From contig NZ_JAIVFS010000035.1 of the NCBI RefSeq assembly GCF_020829645.1, forward strand, positions 16,013 to 80,012: a DNA stretch of 64,000 nucleotides. Reading direction: 5' to 3'. Source of the DNA: Nostoc mirabile CHAB5784. Its GTDB lineage: Bacteria > Cyanobacteriota > Cyanobacteriia > Cyanobacteriales > Nostocaceae. The position numbers and the translations under genes are program-made. Below are positions 9,401 through 17,352 of the stretch, in pieces; position 1 is the first letter of the stretch, and each line of letters begins with the position of its first letter. A model generated the notes under the pieces. That model ran no database searches. It was not told the origin of the DNA and saw only the letters and a program-made list of their open reading frames with translations.

Positions 9401-10444
9401 ACAGATCCAACTGTCAATACAAATGTTTCCATCAATGTCACGCTACCAGAACCAACTGTCAACGCAGATGTTGCCTTTTTAGAACCTATAACTGTTAACA
9501 CAGATGTGATTTCAACCGACTTTATGTCTGCGACATCTGCACATCCGCTAACAGAGACTGCTAATACTTCAGATTTGTCTTTTATTGTTCCTTACATTGA
9601 GTCAAAAGAAATGATGCAACCTATTTCCCAATCCGCTCATAATAGCTTTCCTGTTGTAGGTACTTATTTAGAGAATGTTTTGATCCAGTTTTATAATCAT
9701 CAGTCAGAAATTCTGCGGGTACATGACCAATACCTCAAGAGTCAAGCACAATCCTCTCAATCCTTTTTCCAACTGATGCAGGAACAATATCGTGTGCTAT
9801 TAGGAAGTACTAATACCAACCGTCAGTGCATAGATTCAACTGTTGAAAAAACACTAACTAACGAGCTACAAGCTAATTTAGGTGCAACTACCACAACACA
9901 AATTGCTGAACTACAGGCTACTCCTGTTGTTACTCAAGCACCAATATTAGAAACTCAACAACAGGTTCCGGCAAATACTTTGGCATTTACGACACCAGTT
10001 GTCCAGCCACAGGTTACTTCTGTTGTTGAGCAGACACCTAAACTAGAAACTCCTGTTAATACTTTGGTATCTACCACACCAGTTGCCCAAGTACAAACTA
10101 ATTCAATTAATCATCAGACTATTCCATTACCCGCTACGCAAGAAAATTCATCTATAGAAACAGAGTCTTATAATGCTTCTATAGTCGAGTCTTTGTTGAG
10201 TGTAATCAGTGATAAAACAGGTTATCCAGCAGAGATGTTAGAGGCAGAAATGCACTTAGAAGCAGATTTGGGAATTGATTCAATTAAAAGGGCCGAAATT
10301 ATCGGTGCAATGCAGGATTTATTTCCTAATTTGCCCAAGTTGAGTCCAGAAGAACTAGGAGAACAGCGAACAATTGGCAAGATTAGTGCCTACTTGGGGA
10401 CAAAGATAGCAGAGGCTAAAAAAAAATGCCTCAGCGTGGTCTGA
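6410..10444 (+). CDS. HglE/PfaA-type iterative polyketide synthase, KS-AT-ACP
   Basis: A 1344-residue subunit. A ketosynthase (about 15-460) has Cys225 in DAACASSL, and both histidine motifs (EAHGTGTPVGD, IGHTKAAAG) are intact. An acyltransferase (about 597-927) has Ser697 in MGHSFGE and a malonyl-type AAFHT. A Thr/Pro/Gln-rich linker (about 940-1220) precedes one acyl carrier domain with Ser1291 in ADLGIDSIKRAE, the wording typical of PUFA and heterocyst-glycolipid synthases. A single ACP favours an HglE-like enzyme over true PUFA synthases, which carry five or more. The frame ends 18 bases after an A9 run (10418-10426). One base fewer in that run would join it to the next frame, so the true product may be a longer KS-AT-ACP-KR protein. 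It is the first gene of the cluster. Confidence 0.9.
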   Translation: MDAQSQEQLHSQLQRVPIAIIGMSALFPQAKNLQEYWDNIIGKVDCITDIPTSRWNIDDYYDPDPTSPDKTYCKRGGFIPDIDFNPLEFGLPPNILEVTDIAQLLSLVVAKAAMEDAGYGESKNFSSDIHDKLRQRTGVVLGVIGGCMQLIVPLTTRLQYPVWEKVLKSSGMSDQDTQKVIEKMKLAYVGWEENSFPGWLANVVSGRIANRLDLGGMNCVVDAACASSLTALKMSISELIERRCDMMITGGVETDNSIFNYMCFAKTPASSKKDYLNPFDAESDGMMVGEGIGMLVLKRLEDAERDGDRIYAVIKGMGTGSDGKSKSIYAPHPEGQSRTLRRAYEDAGFPPTSIGLIEAHGTGTPVGDLCEFTALNEVFSENNLQKEHIALGSVKSQIGHTKAAAGSASLIKAVLALYHKVLPPTINVTNPNPKFGIDNSPFYLNTEVRPWLQPDADTPRRAGVSSFGFGGTNYHVVLEEYKSEQNFAYRLHNAPQSVLLWADTPEQLLAKCEDAKLQLESATGNQYYKELINCSKSSDIPLAAARVGFVAISLVEAGELLQIAIKQLQKQPQASTWEHPRGVYYRKLGMSLEGKVVAMFPGQGSQYLNMGSKLAINFPTLRQAYKSLDDLFIHNGLQPVSQVVFPHPTFDSNQKDSQIEALQRTENAQPAIGAFSAGLYKILQQAGFKADFVMGHSFGELTALWAAGVLSDADYFYLVKARGQAMSTTKNDADCDAGSMLAVNGEIRQIPEIIKGLSHLNVANFNSPNQVVLSGAKPEIATIQQILSKRGYSVTPLPVSAAFHTRFVSHACQPFAEAIQAIAFHSPKIPVYSNTTGKAYSTEPESIQKTLEGHLLQSVLFEQEIENLYAAGGYCFVEIGPRQILTNFVKATLGDRPHLAIALNPSREKDSDLQMRQAVMQLRVAGLPLQNLDPYQFEPLSTEVAKNNRLNITLKGSNYVSEKTKTAFEKALQDGHQTQPEVVNQPETATAAQFVSPTDPTVNTNVSINVTLPEPTVNADVAFLEPITVNTDVISTDFMSATSAHPLTETANTSDLSFIVPYIESKEMMQPISQSAHNSFPVVGTYLENVLIQFYNHQSEILRVHDQYLKSQAQSSQSFFQLMQEQYRVLLGSTNTNRQCIDSTVEKTLTNELQANLGATTTTQIAELQATPVVTQAPILETQQQVPANTLAFTTPVVQPQVTSVVEQTPKLETPVNTLVSTTPVAQVQTNSINHQTIPLPATQENSSIETESYNASIVESLLSVISDKTGYPAEMLEAEMHLEADLGIDSIKRAEIIGAMQDLFPNLPKLSPEELGEQRTIGKISAYLGTKIAEAKKKCLSVV
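10418..10426 (+). other. A9 homopolymer at a frame junction
   Basis: Nine consecutive A residues lie near the end of the KS-AT-ACP frame. The frame that contains the downstream KR-half gene is open, without a stop, from at least 10416 through 10497. Loss of one A, in DNA or by transcriptional slippage, would fuse the two genes. Text in the open frame before ATG 10497 (HRIRRCLVKL then MPLPVPDYW) looks like the conserved linker before the KR of PfaA/HglE proteins. Confidence 0.75.
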
Positions 10445-10496
10445 TAACCAGCAACCTCAAATAAATCACCGCATTCGGCGCTGTCTGGTCAAACTT

Positions 10497-11183
10497 ATGC
10501 CTCTACCTGTACCTGATTACTGGCAATTTACCCTACCAGAGTTTCATACTTGTTTACTTACAGATGACGGTTCCCTCACCACCAATAAATTAGCTAAACT
10601 ATTGAGCGAGGAAGGCTGGCAAGTAGTTGTTCTTAGCTTTCCTCAATCTATGGTGATGGAGCGTCCACCTCTACCCCAAGGAGTGAATCGCGTCGAACTT
10701 GCAAATTTTAATGAAGAACATCTGCAACAGCAACTGGCAATCATCTCAGAGACTTATGGTTTGATTGGAGCTTTCATCCATCTACATCCCGAACATAAGG
10801 TATGTGATTCTAAATCTGAAAAGTCCATCCTCAAGAGTGTATTTATTTTAGCAAAGCACTTAAAGCGATCGCTCAATCAAGTAGCACAAACAGGACGTAG
10901 TTGTTTCCTCACTGTTGCTCGTCTTGATGGTGAGTTTGGACTAGGGGCAACAATTGACTTCAGCGCCATTAGTGGCGGTCTGTTCGGTCTTACAAAAACT
11001 CTCAATCTGGAGTGGGAAGGAGTGTTTTGCCGAGCAATCGACCTGAGTCCCGAATTAAATGCAGAAGCTTCAGCAAACTTGATTATGGCTGAACTGCACG
11101 ATCCTAATTCCCTAATTTTGGAAGTTGCATATAACTCTCAGGGAAGAGTAACTTTAGCATCCGAAACAGCATCTATCGCTTAG
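10497..11183 (+). CDS. Structural half of a PfaA/HglE ketoreductase
   Basis: 228 residues that match the non-catalytic N-terminal subdomain of the KR in HglE/PfaA-type synthases: HTCLLTDDGSLT near the start, and SGGLFGLTKTLNLEWEGV followed by RAIDLSPEL in the second half. There is no NADPH-binding glycine motif of its own; that lies on the next protein. The ATG at 10497 has no good ribosome binding site, and the conserved coding text extends upstream to the A9 tract. The natural product is therefore probably a C-terminal part of the 6410 protein reached by a frameshift. The stop at 11183 and 154 bp of spacer separate it from the catalytic half. Confidence 0.75.
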   Translation: MPLPVPDYWQFTLPEFHTCLLTDDGSLTTNKLAKLLSEEGWQVVVLSFPQSMVMERPPLPQGVNRVELANFNEEHLQQQLAIISETYGLIGAFIHLHPEHKVCDSKSEKSILKSVFILAKHLKRSLNQVAQTGRSCFLTVARLDGEFGLGATIDFSAISGGLFGLTKTLNLEWEGVFCRAIDLSPELNAEASANLIMAELHDPNSLILEVAYNSQGRVTLASETASIA

Positions 11184-11337
11184 TAATCCACAGGTATAAC
11201 TTAGAGCAGTTTTACAGCAGATTAAAAGCTGGGTTTCTTGAAGGTTATACATAACACATAACAAAGGTTAAACCACAGAAACCCACTTTGTTTAAGCTCA
11301 TCTCAATCCCTGTGTTGGCGCACTAAAAATAAGTAAA
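11184..11337 (+). other. Spacer splitting the KR into two genes
   Basis: 154 bp without a coding frame across the linker where HglE/PfaA proteins are normally continuous. It contains a 9-bp inverted repeat, TGGGTTTCT (11230-11238) and AGAAACCCA (11277-11285), with a 38-base loop. This may be a worn insertion, but I see no clear target duplication. Confidence 0.5.
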
Positions 11338-13104
11338 ATGAATAGAAATACCAAAATTGATTCATCATCCGTTATTCTTGTTAGCGGTGGAGGAAGAGGG
11401 GTTACAGCGCAATGCACCATCAAATTAGCAAAGCAATATCAGTGTAAATTTATATTGCTTGGCCGCTCTCAACTTGCTAAAACTGAACCGGAATGGGCTA
11501 AAGACTGCTATAATGAAGCTGAAATAAAAAAGCGGATTATGCAGGATTTAATTGCCCAAGGCGATAAACCTACACCTGTAAAAATCCAAAAAGCATTTAA
11601 TTATTTATCAGCCCAGCGAGAAATTACCACAACACTCTCTACGATTCAACAAGCTGGAGGGCAAGCAGAATATCTCAGTGTCGATATTACCAATTATTCT
11701 GCTTTACAGGTGGAATTAGCACCAATAGTTCAGCGACTAGGGCAAATTACAGGAATTATTCATGGGGCTGGTAACTTAGCAGATAAGTTAATTGAAAACA
11801 AAACAGAGCAGGATTTTGAAACTGTTTATACTGCTAAAGTTGAAGGTTTAGAAAGCTTAATTAACTCTGTAGAACCAAATCAATTAAATTTCATTGTTCT
11901 CTTTTCCTCTTTTGTAGCTTTTTATGGTAATCCAGGTCAATCGGATTATGCACTAGCCAACGAAATACTCAATAAAACAGCCTATTTACTCCAGCGTAAA
12001 TACCCTTATTGCCGTGTAGTTTCTATCGGTTGGGGGCCTTGGGATGGCGGGATGGTTACACCACAATTAAAGAAGTTCTTCGAGCAGCTAAATATGGAAC
12101 TAATCCCGATGGAAGTTGGGAGCCAGATGTTAGTTAATGAACTGAATTATTCTAATCATGGAACTGCACAAACTTTGGTAATTAGCAGCCCAATTGTAGC
12201 CCAAAGAAAACAGCTAAATCCTGAGTTACAGTCATTTCGGATTCGCCGGAAATTAACATTAGCAGCCAACCCATTTGTCTACGATCACGTGATTGGCGGT
12301 AATCCAGTTTTGCCAGCGATGTGCAGCATAGCATGGATTGCTAATACTTGTGAGCAACTTTACCCAGGTTACAAATTTTTTAATTGTAACAGTTACAAAG
12401 TTCTTAAGGGAATTATTTTCGATGAAACTCTTGCAAAAGAATATTTCTTGGATTTAAAGGAAATTAATAAATCTGATTCTGGAGAAATAAATTTTGAAGC
12501 GTTGCTATGGAGCGAAAGTAGCAAAGGTATACCTCATTATCATTACAGTACTCAAATAAAGCTTGTACAGGAAATTCTTTCAGCGCCTACTTATAAAGAA
12601 TTTACTCAAAATCAAGATCCAGAGGTATTCAGTCTTTTACCTTATGAAAATGGAATGTTATTTCACAGACCAATTTTTCAGGGAATAAAACGGATTCTCA
12701 ATATCACTTATAATAAACTGACTGCTCAATGTTTATTAAACAATCTTGAAGTAGACAAACAAGGGCAATTTCCCTTACAAACATTCAATCCTTACACATC
12801 TGATATTTTATTTCAGTGCCTATTAGTTTGGGTCAGACACTTTTATAATTTAGGCAGCTTACCCTTGAAGGTACAAAATCTGAAACAGTTCAGACCGATT
12901 CCATTAGACCAAGAATTTTATGTTTCTGTAGAAGTTTTATCAGAAAGTGAAAGTAATGTATATGCTAGCGCCACAGCACACGATGCTCAAGGGCAAATAT
13001 ACATCGAGATTTCCCAAATGCAAGTTACTACAAGTGAACGGCTTAACCTTCTTTTCTTAAACAATTCTTGTTTAGAAATAGATAACTCAACAATTGTTAA
13101 TTAA
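11338..13104 (+). CDS. KR catalytic half plus dehydratase, PfaA/HglE type
   Basis: 588 residues. The first part is the NADPH-binding, catalytic subdomain of a ketoreductase (VSGGGRGVTAQ near residue 18, FSSF then Tyr204 in DYALAN, and GWGPWDGGM). The second part is a PKS-type dehydratase hot-dog domain with a perfect HxxxGxxxxP motif at His317 (HVIGGNPVLP). It corresponds to the C-terminal half of a PfaA-like megasynthase and must pair with the structural half encoded at 10497 to fold a complete KR. It would reduce and dehydrate beta-ketoacyl chains on the ACP of the 6410 protein. The next gene starts 30 bp downstream, so they are very likely co-transcribed. Confidence 0.85.
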   Translation: MNRNTKIDSSSVILVSGGGRGVTAQCTIKLAKQYQCKFILLGRSQLAKTEPEWAKDCYNEAEIKKRIMQDLIAQGDKPTPVKIQKAFNYLSAQREITTTLSTIQQAGGQAEYLSVDITNYSALQVELAPIVQRLGQITGIIHGAGNLADKLIENKTEQDFETVYTAKVEGLESLINSVEPNQLNFIVLFSSFVAFYGNPGQSDYALANEILNKTAYLLQRKYPYCRVVSIGWGPWDGGMVTPQLKKFFEQLNMELIPMEVGSQMLVNELNYSNHGTAQTLVISSPIVAQRKQLNPELQSFRIRRKLTLAANPFVYDHVIGGNPVLPAMCSIAWIANTCEQLYPGYKFFNCNSYKVLKGIIFDETLAKEYFLDLKEINKSDSGEINFEALLWSESSKGIPHYHYSTQIKLVQEILSAPTYKEFTQNQDPEVFSLLPYENGMLFHRPIFQGIKRILNITYNKLTAQCLLNNLEVDKQGQFPLQTFNPYTSDILFQCLLVWVRHFYNLGSLPLKVQNLKQFRPIPLDQEFYVSVEVLSESESNVYASATAHDAQGQIYIEISQMQVTTSERLNLLFLNNSCLEIDNSTIVN

Positions 13105-13134
13105 TAATACTTAGTTATATATAAGGAAATACAA

Positions 13135-16100
13135 ATGACAGTAAAACTGGCAATTGTAGGCATGGATGCTTTTTTCGGTACGAGCTATGGATTGGATAAC
13201 TTTGAGCGTAGTATTTATGAGGCAAGTCAACATTTCATTCCTATTCCTTCTACAAGATATCAAAGCACACAGCAAAATCAGCCAACATTGGAAGGACAGG
13301 ATTCTCAAAATGATGAAGTATCGCTGGGAGCTTACATTCAAGATTTTGAAATCGATGCCTTTCATTTCAAAATCCCACCCAATGACTTAGATAAATATGA
13401 CCCTGAGCAGTTATTAATGCTGAAGGTGATTGATAATGCTCTGAGTGATGCAAATTTAGACCAAAAGCAAAAAAAAGTGGCTATTATTACTGCTATTAGA
13501 GAAAAGCAAAATAGCGAAATTAATACTAAGTTTGATGCGTTTAACCAACAAGTTATAGATAATGAAAATAATCCCAGTGAACAAACAAATACTGTTTTCC
13601 AAAAAATTTCTACTTTATGGAATATTTCCGGGCCTAATTTAACTGTAAATGTTGAAGAGAATTCAATTTTTGAGGCGCTAGAGATAGCAAAAATGCTGCT
13701 CACCATTGGGACAGTCGATGCTGTTGTTGTAAGTGCAGTATATTTGGCTGGACTGGACTGCGATCGCACCACCGACACAAATACTGGTAAACTCACCCTC
13801 AGTTATGATTGTAATGCCAGTGGCTTGATAGTGGGTGAAGGAGCCGGAGCGATCGTTTTAAAGCGGTATGAAAAAGCTCACCACGAGAAAGACCGCATCT
13901 ATGCAGTGATTGACGCGGTTAGTTTCATACATAAAAGTTCCGCTACCCCAGAGAAATCAGTCAGACAAACCTGCCAGAATGCTTTTGAGAAAGCAGGAGT
14001 GAGTCCCAGAGACATCGGCTATGTAGAAGTTTTTGCTAGTGGGGTTGAACAGCAAGATGAGGCTGAAATCCAGGGTTTAATCGAAGCCTATCGAATTCCT
14101 AACTCCGAATTTATCTGTGCAATTGGCAGTGTCAAAACCAATATCGGACATACGCATATTGCATCTGGAATTGACAGCTTAATTAAAACTGCTCTGTGCC
14201 TTTACAACCGCTATATTCCGGCAACACCGCAGTGGTTTAGCCCGAAAAAGCCAGAAATTTGGCAAAACAGTCCTTTCTACGTCCCTACTGAGTCTAGACC
14301 TTGGCTTTTGAGTACAGGACTAACGAAAAGAGTAGCGGCTATTAACAGCCTAGCTAATAACTGTACGTTTGCTCATTTAATATTGTCAGAAGACTCCAGT
14401 CAGCAAGACCGCAGCAACAGGTATTTGGAACAAAGCCCCTTTTATCTTTTTCCAATTGCTGCTAGCGACGAATCGGCTTTACTTGAGAAACTTGATGTAT
14501 TAGAGCAATCGATTAAAAATAGCTCATCTTTGTCTACCACTGGTAGTCAAACTTTTGCTGCCTTTCAAAGTGATTCCCAGGCGACTTATGCATTAGCAAT
14601 TGTCGGACATAATCAAGACGAATTGCTTCGGGAAATCCAGCGCGGACGTAAGGGTATTTCTAATGCCTTTGCTCAAGGGAAAGAGTGGAAAAGCCCGTCA
14701 GGTAGCTATTTCACTGCTAAACCTCTAGGTAAACAAGGTACTATCGCCTTTGTTTATCCAGGTGCTTTGAATTCCTTTATTGGTATGGGTCGAAAACTTT
14801 TCCACTTATTTCCCAAAATTCATGACCGTGCCTCCAAATTTGTTTCTAATCCTAGCTTATTTTTTAGAGACAAAGAACTTTATCCAAGAAGTCTAAATAA
14901 ATTATCAAAAAGGCAACTAGAAGACTTAGAAGCAAAATTGCTCAATGATCCTCTAGCAATGCAAGTTACTGGAACAGGTTTTTCGGTATTATTAACACAC
15001 ATATTAAGAGATTATTTTCAAGTGCAGCCTCAAGCTGCATTTGGATACAGTATGGGCGAAAGCACCATGCTGTACGCTCTGAATGCTTGGATTAGCGGTG
15101 AAGATGTTAGCAACTTTGTCCATTCATCTGAACTATTTAAAACACGCTTAGTCGGTGCTAAAAATACAGTTCGGGATTATTGGGGCTTACCGTCCAATCC
15201 CGATGACGAGGGCGAAGCTGTGTGGCATAGCTATGTTCTCATGGCTCCGGTATCCGCAGTTAGTTCTTGCTTAGAAAAAGAAAACCGGGTCTATTTGACA
15301 AATATCAACACGCCGACAGAAGTTGTCATTGCTGGAGAACCCCAAGCCTGTCTCAGAGTGATTGCAGCTTTGAATTGTGAAGCTTTCCGTTCACCTGCTG
15401 ATATGGTACTTCATTGCGATCTGATGCTTTCTGAATACGATGATCTGATTAAACTTAATACCTCACCCGTTCAAAATGTATCAGGGATTAATTTCTATTC
15501 ATCAGCTAATTACAACTTGATTCCCCTTGAGAAAGAATCCCTAGCTCACAACATTAGTCGAGGATTTTGTCAGCGTGTTGATTTTCCTCAATTGATTAAC
15601 CGAGTTTATGAAGATGGAGCTAAGATATTTATTGAAATAGGCCCTGGTAACACTTGTTCCCGATGGATTGCTGACAACCTCAAACAGAAAGAACACACTA
15701 CCGTATCTATCAATCGCAGAGGATGTGATGATTTCACTGCCATTGTCAAAGCCTTGGCACAACTTCTCAGCCATCGTGTATCTGTGGATTTATCACCACT
15801 ATATTCTTTGGTACAAGAAAGCGGTAGTAAAAAGAAATCTTTACTAAAGACTATTACCCTAGAACGCTACCCACTTATTCCTGTTGCTACAAGTAGTGAA
15901 GATTTAAATATAGTCAGCTTGTCAGCAAGTAATTTACAACCGCAACAGAAACAACTAAGTTTAGTTGGATCTGAAAAACTACAAACAAGCATGAGGATTG
16001 CTAACAATGCCTACATAGCAAATGATTCGTCGAAAATAGCGGTAACTGTGGATAAAGAGCGTGATTTTTATGATGCGGATAGCTCTAAAAATTATGTTAG

Positions 16101-17307
16101 TCGTAAGCCTGAAAACGTTGTTTACGATGAAGTGGATGTTTTGGAGTTTGCTAAAGGTAAAGTTTCAAAAGTATTGGGTAAGGATTTTGAAGTTATCGAC
16201 CCCTATCTGAGACGAGTCCGCCTACCAAATCCTCCTTATCTCTTTGTCAGTCGCGTCACGAAAATTGCAGGTGAACGAGGTGAATATAATACAGGTTTCA
16301 TCGAAACCGAATATGATTTTCCTCAAGATGCTTGGTATTCAGTTGATGGTCATATTCCGCTAGGAATATATGAAGAGTCAGCACAGGGTTTTTTACTTTT
16401 ACTTGGCTATCTTGGGACTGACTTCGAGAATCAAGGGGAACGGTCATTTCGCTTACTAGACTTAACTGCTACATTTATCTGCGAGCAACCCGAAGAAATT
16501 AAAACTGTTCGTTACACTGTCAAAATCAATTCTTATGTCAGAACTAATTATAATTTGATAGTCTTTTTTACTTGTGAGTGTTTTGTTAACGATAAATTGT
16601 TTCTGAAAGTATCTGGAGGCTGCGCTGGACTATTTTCAGATGAGGAACTAGAGCAAGGACAAGGTATTATTGTTTCGGCGCGTGACGAGAAACTAAAAAG
16701 CCAAATTCAGAAGCAGAATTTTCAAGCGCCGCTATTTTGTGAAAAATCTACTTTTGAATGGAAACACCTGCTCTATTTGAGCCAAGGTAATATTGCTGCT
16801 TGCTTTGGCGATCGCTATCAGCAAAATGGCTTGAATCCATCCCTACGCTTACCCCCACAAAAGCTGTTAATGATTGATAAAGTGCTATCTGTTAATCTCA
16901 AAGGGGGAGCCGCAGGATTAGGTTTAGTTACAGCTCAAAAATCTGTAGAGCCAGATGATTGGTATTTTCTTTGTCACTTTCAAAATGACCCGACTATGCC
17001 CGGTAGTCTCATGGTTGAAGGTAGTTCTCAGTTATTACAATTTTATCTCCTCTTCTTGGGACTCCAAACTAGTACTGTAGATGGCAGATTCCAAATAGTA
17101 CCTCAGCGTCCCCAAATAGTACGTTTTCGTGGACAAGTCACCCCAACTTCAGGAATTTTGAACTATCGACTTGAAGTTATTGAAATTGCGTTATCTCCAA
17201 AGCCTTTTATTATAGCCAATGTCGATGTTTTCTTTGGTGGTAAAACAATTGCTTACGTCAAAAATCTGGGCTGGCAATTAACTGAAAGACATGAAAATGC
17301 ATCATAA
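13135..17307 (+). CDS. HglC/PfaC-like subunit: KS-like, AT-like, two FabA-type DHs
   Basis: 1390 residues. An N-terminal KS-fold domain (1 to about 415) has lost the active-site Cys: the normal VDTACSSSL is VNVEENSIF, with Glu175 at the Cys position. It has also lost the first His (HGTGT is replaced by FASGV), and keeps only NIGHTHIASG. It is therefore a chain-length-factor or decarboxylase-like partner, not a condensing enzyme. An AT-like domain (about 534-885) has Ser639 in FGYSMGES. Two FabA-like dehydratase/isomerase domains follow: DH1 with His1073 (SVDGHIPLGIYEES) and DH2 with His1281 (CHFQNDPTMPGSLMVEG). The set matches PfaB/PfaC functions fused in one chain. It probably forms the iterative complex with the 6410 protein and the enoyl reductase. 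Confidence 0.85.
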   Translation: MTVKLAIVGMDAFFGTSYGLDNFERSIYEASQHFIPIPSTRYQSTQQNQPTLEGQDSQNDEVSLGAYIQDFEIDAFHFKIPPNDLDKYDPEQLLMLKVIDNALSDANLDQKQKKVAIITAIREKQNSEINTKFDAFNQQVIDNENNPSEQTNTVFQKISTLWNISGPNLTVNVEENSIFEALEIAKMLLTIGTVDAVVVSAVYLAGLDCDRTTDTNTGKLTLSYDCNASGLIVGEGAGAIVLKRYEKAHHEKDRIYAVIDAVSFIHKSSATPEKSVRQTCQNAFEKAGVSPRDIGYVEVFASGVEQQDEAEIQGLIEAYRIPNSEFICAIGSVKTNIGHTHIASGIDSLIKTALCLYNRYIPATPQWFSPKKPEIWQNSPFYVPTESRPWLLSTGLTKRVAAINSLANNCTFAHLILSEDSSQQDRSNRYLEQSPFYLFPIAASDESALLEKLDVLEQSIKNSSSLSTTGSQTFAAFQSDSQATYALAIVGHNQDELLREIQRGRKGISNAFAQGKEWKSPSGSYFTAKPLGKQGTIAFVYPGALNSFIGMGRKLFHLFPKIHDRASKFVSNPSLFFRDKELYPRSLNKLSKRQLEDLEAKLLNDPLAMQVTGTGFSVLLTHILRDYFQVQPQAAFGYSMGESTMLYALNAWISGEDVSNFVHSSELFKTRLVGAKNTVRDYWGLPSNPDDEGEAVWHSYVLMAPVSAVSSCLEKENRVYLTNINTPTEVVIAGEPQACLRVIAALNCEAFRSPADMVLHCDLMLSEYDDLIKLNTSPVQNVSGINFYSSANYNLIPLEKESLAHNISRGFCQRVDFPQLINRVYEDGAKIFIEIGPGNTCSRWIADNLKQKEHTTVSINRRGCDDFTAIVKALAQLLSHRVSVDLSPLYSLVQESGSKKKSLLKTITLERYPLIPVATSSEDLNIVSLSASNLQPQQKQLSLVGSEKLQTSMRIANNAYIANDSSKIAVTVDKERDFYDADSSKNYVSRKPENVVYDEVDVLEFAKGKVSKVLGKDFEVIDPYLRRVRLPNPPYLFVSRVTKIAGERGEYNTGFIETEYDFPQDAWYSVDGHIPLGIYEESAQGFLLLLGYLGTDFENQGERSFRLLDLTATFICEQPEEIKTVRYTVKINSYVRTNYNLIVFFTCECFVNDKLFLKVSGGCAGLFSDEELEQGQGIIVSARDEKLKSQIQKQNFQAPLFCEKSTFEWKHLLYLSQGNIAACFGDRYQQNGLNPSLRLPPQKLLMIDKVLSVNLKGGAAGLGLVTAQKSVEPDDWYFLCHFQNDPTMPGSLMVEGSSQLLQFYLLFLGLQTSTVDGRFQIVPQRPQIVRFRGQVTPTSGILNYRLEVIEIALSPKPFIIANVDVFFGGKTIAYVKNLGWQLTERHENAS

Positions 17308-17352
17308 CAATTCAAAATTCAAAACCGGAGATGTGAGTGGAGATTTTTCGAG

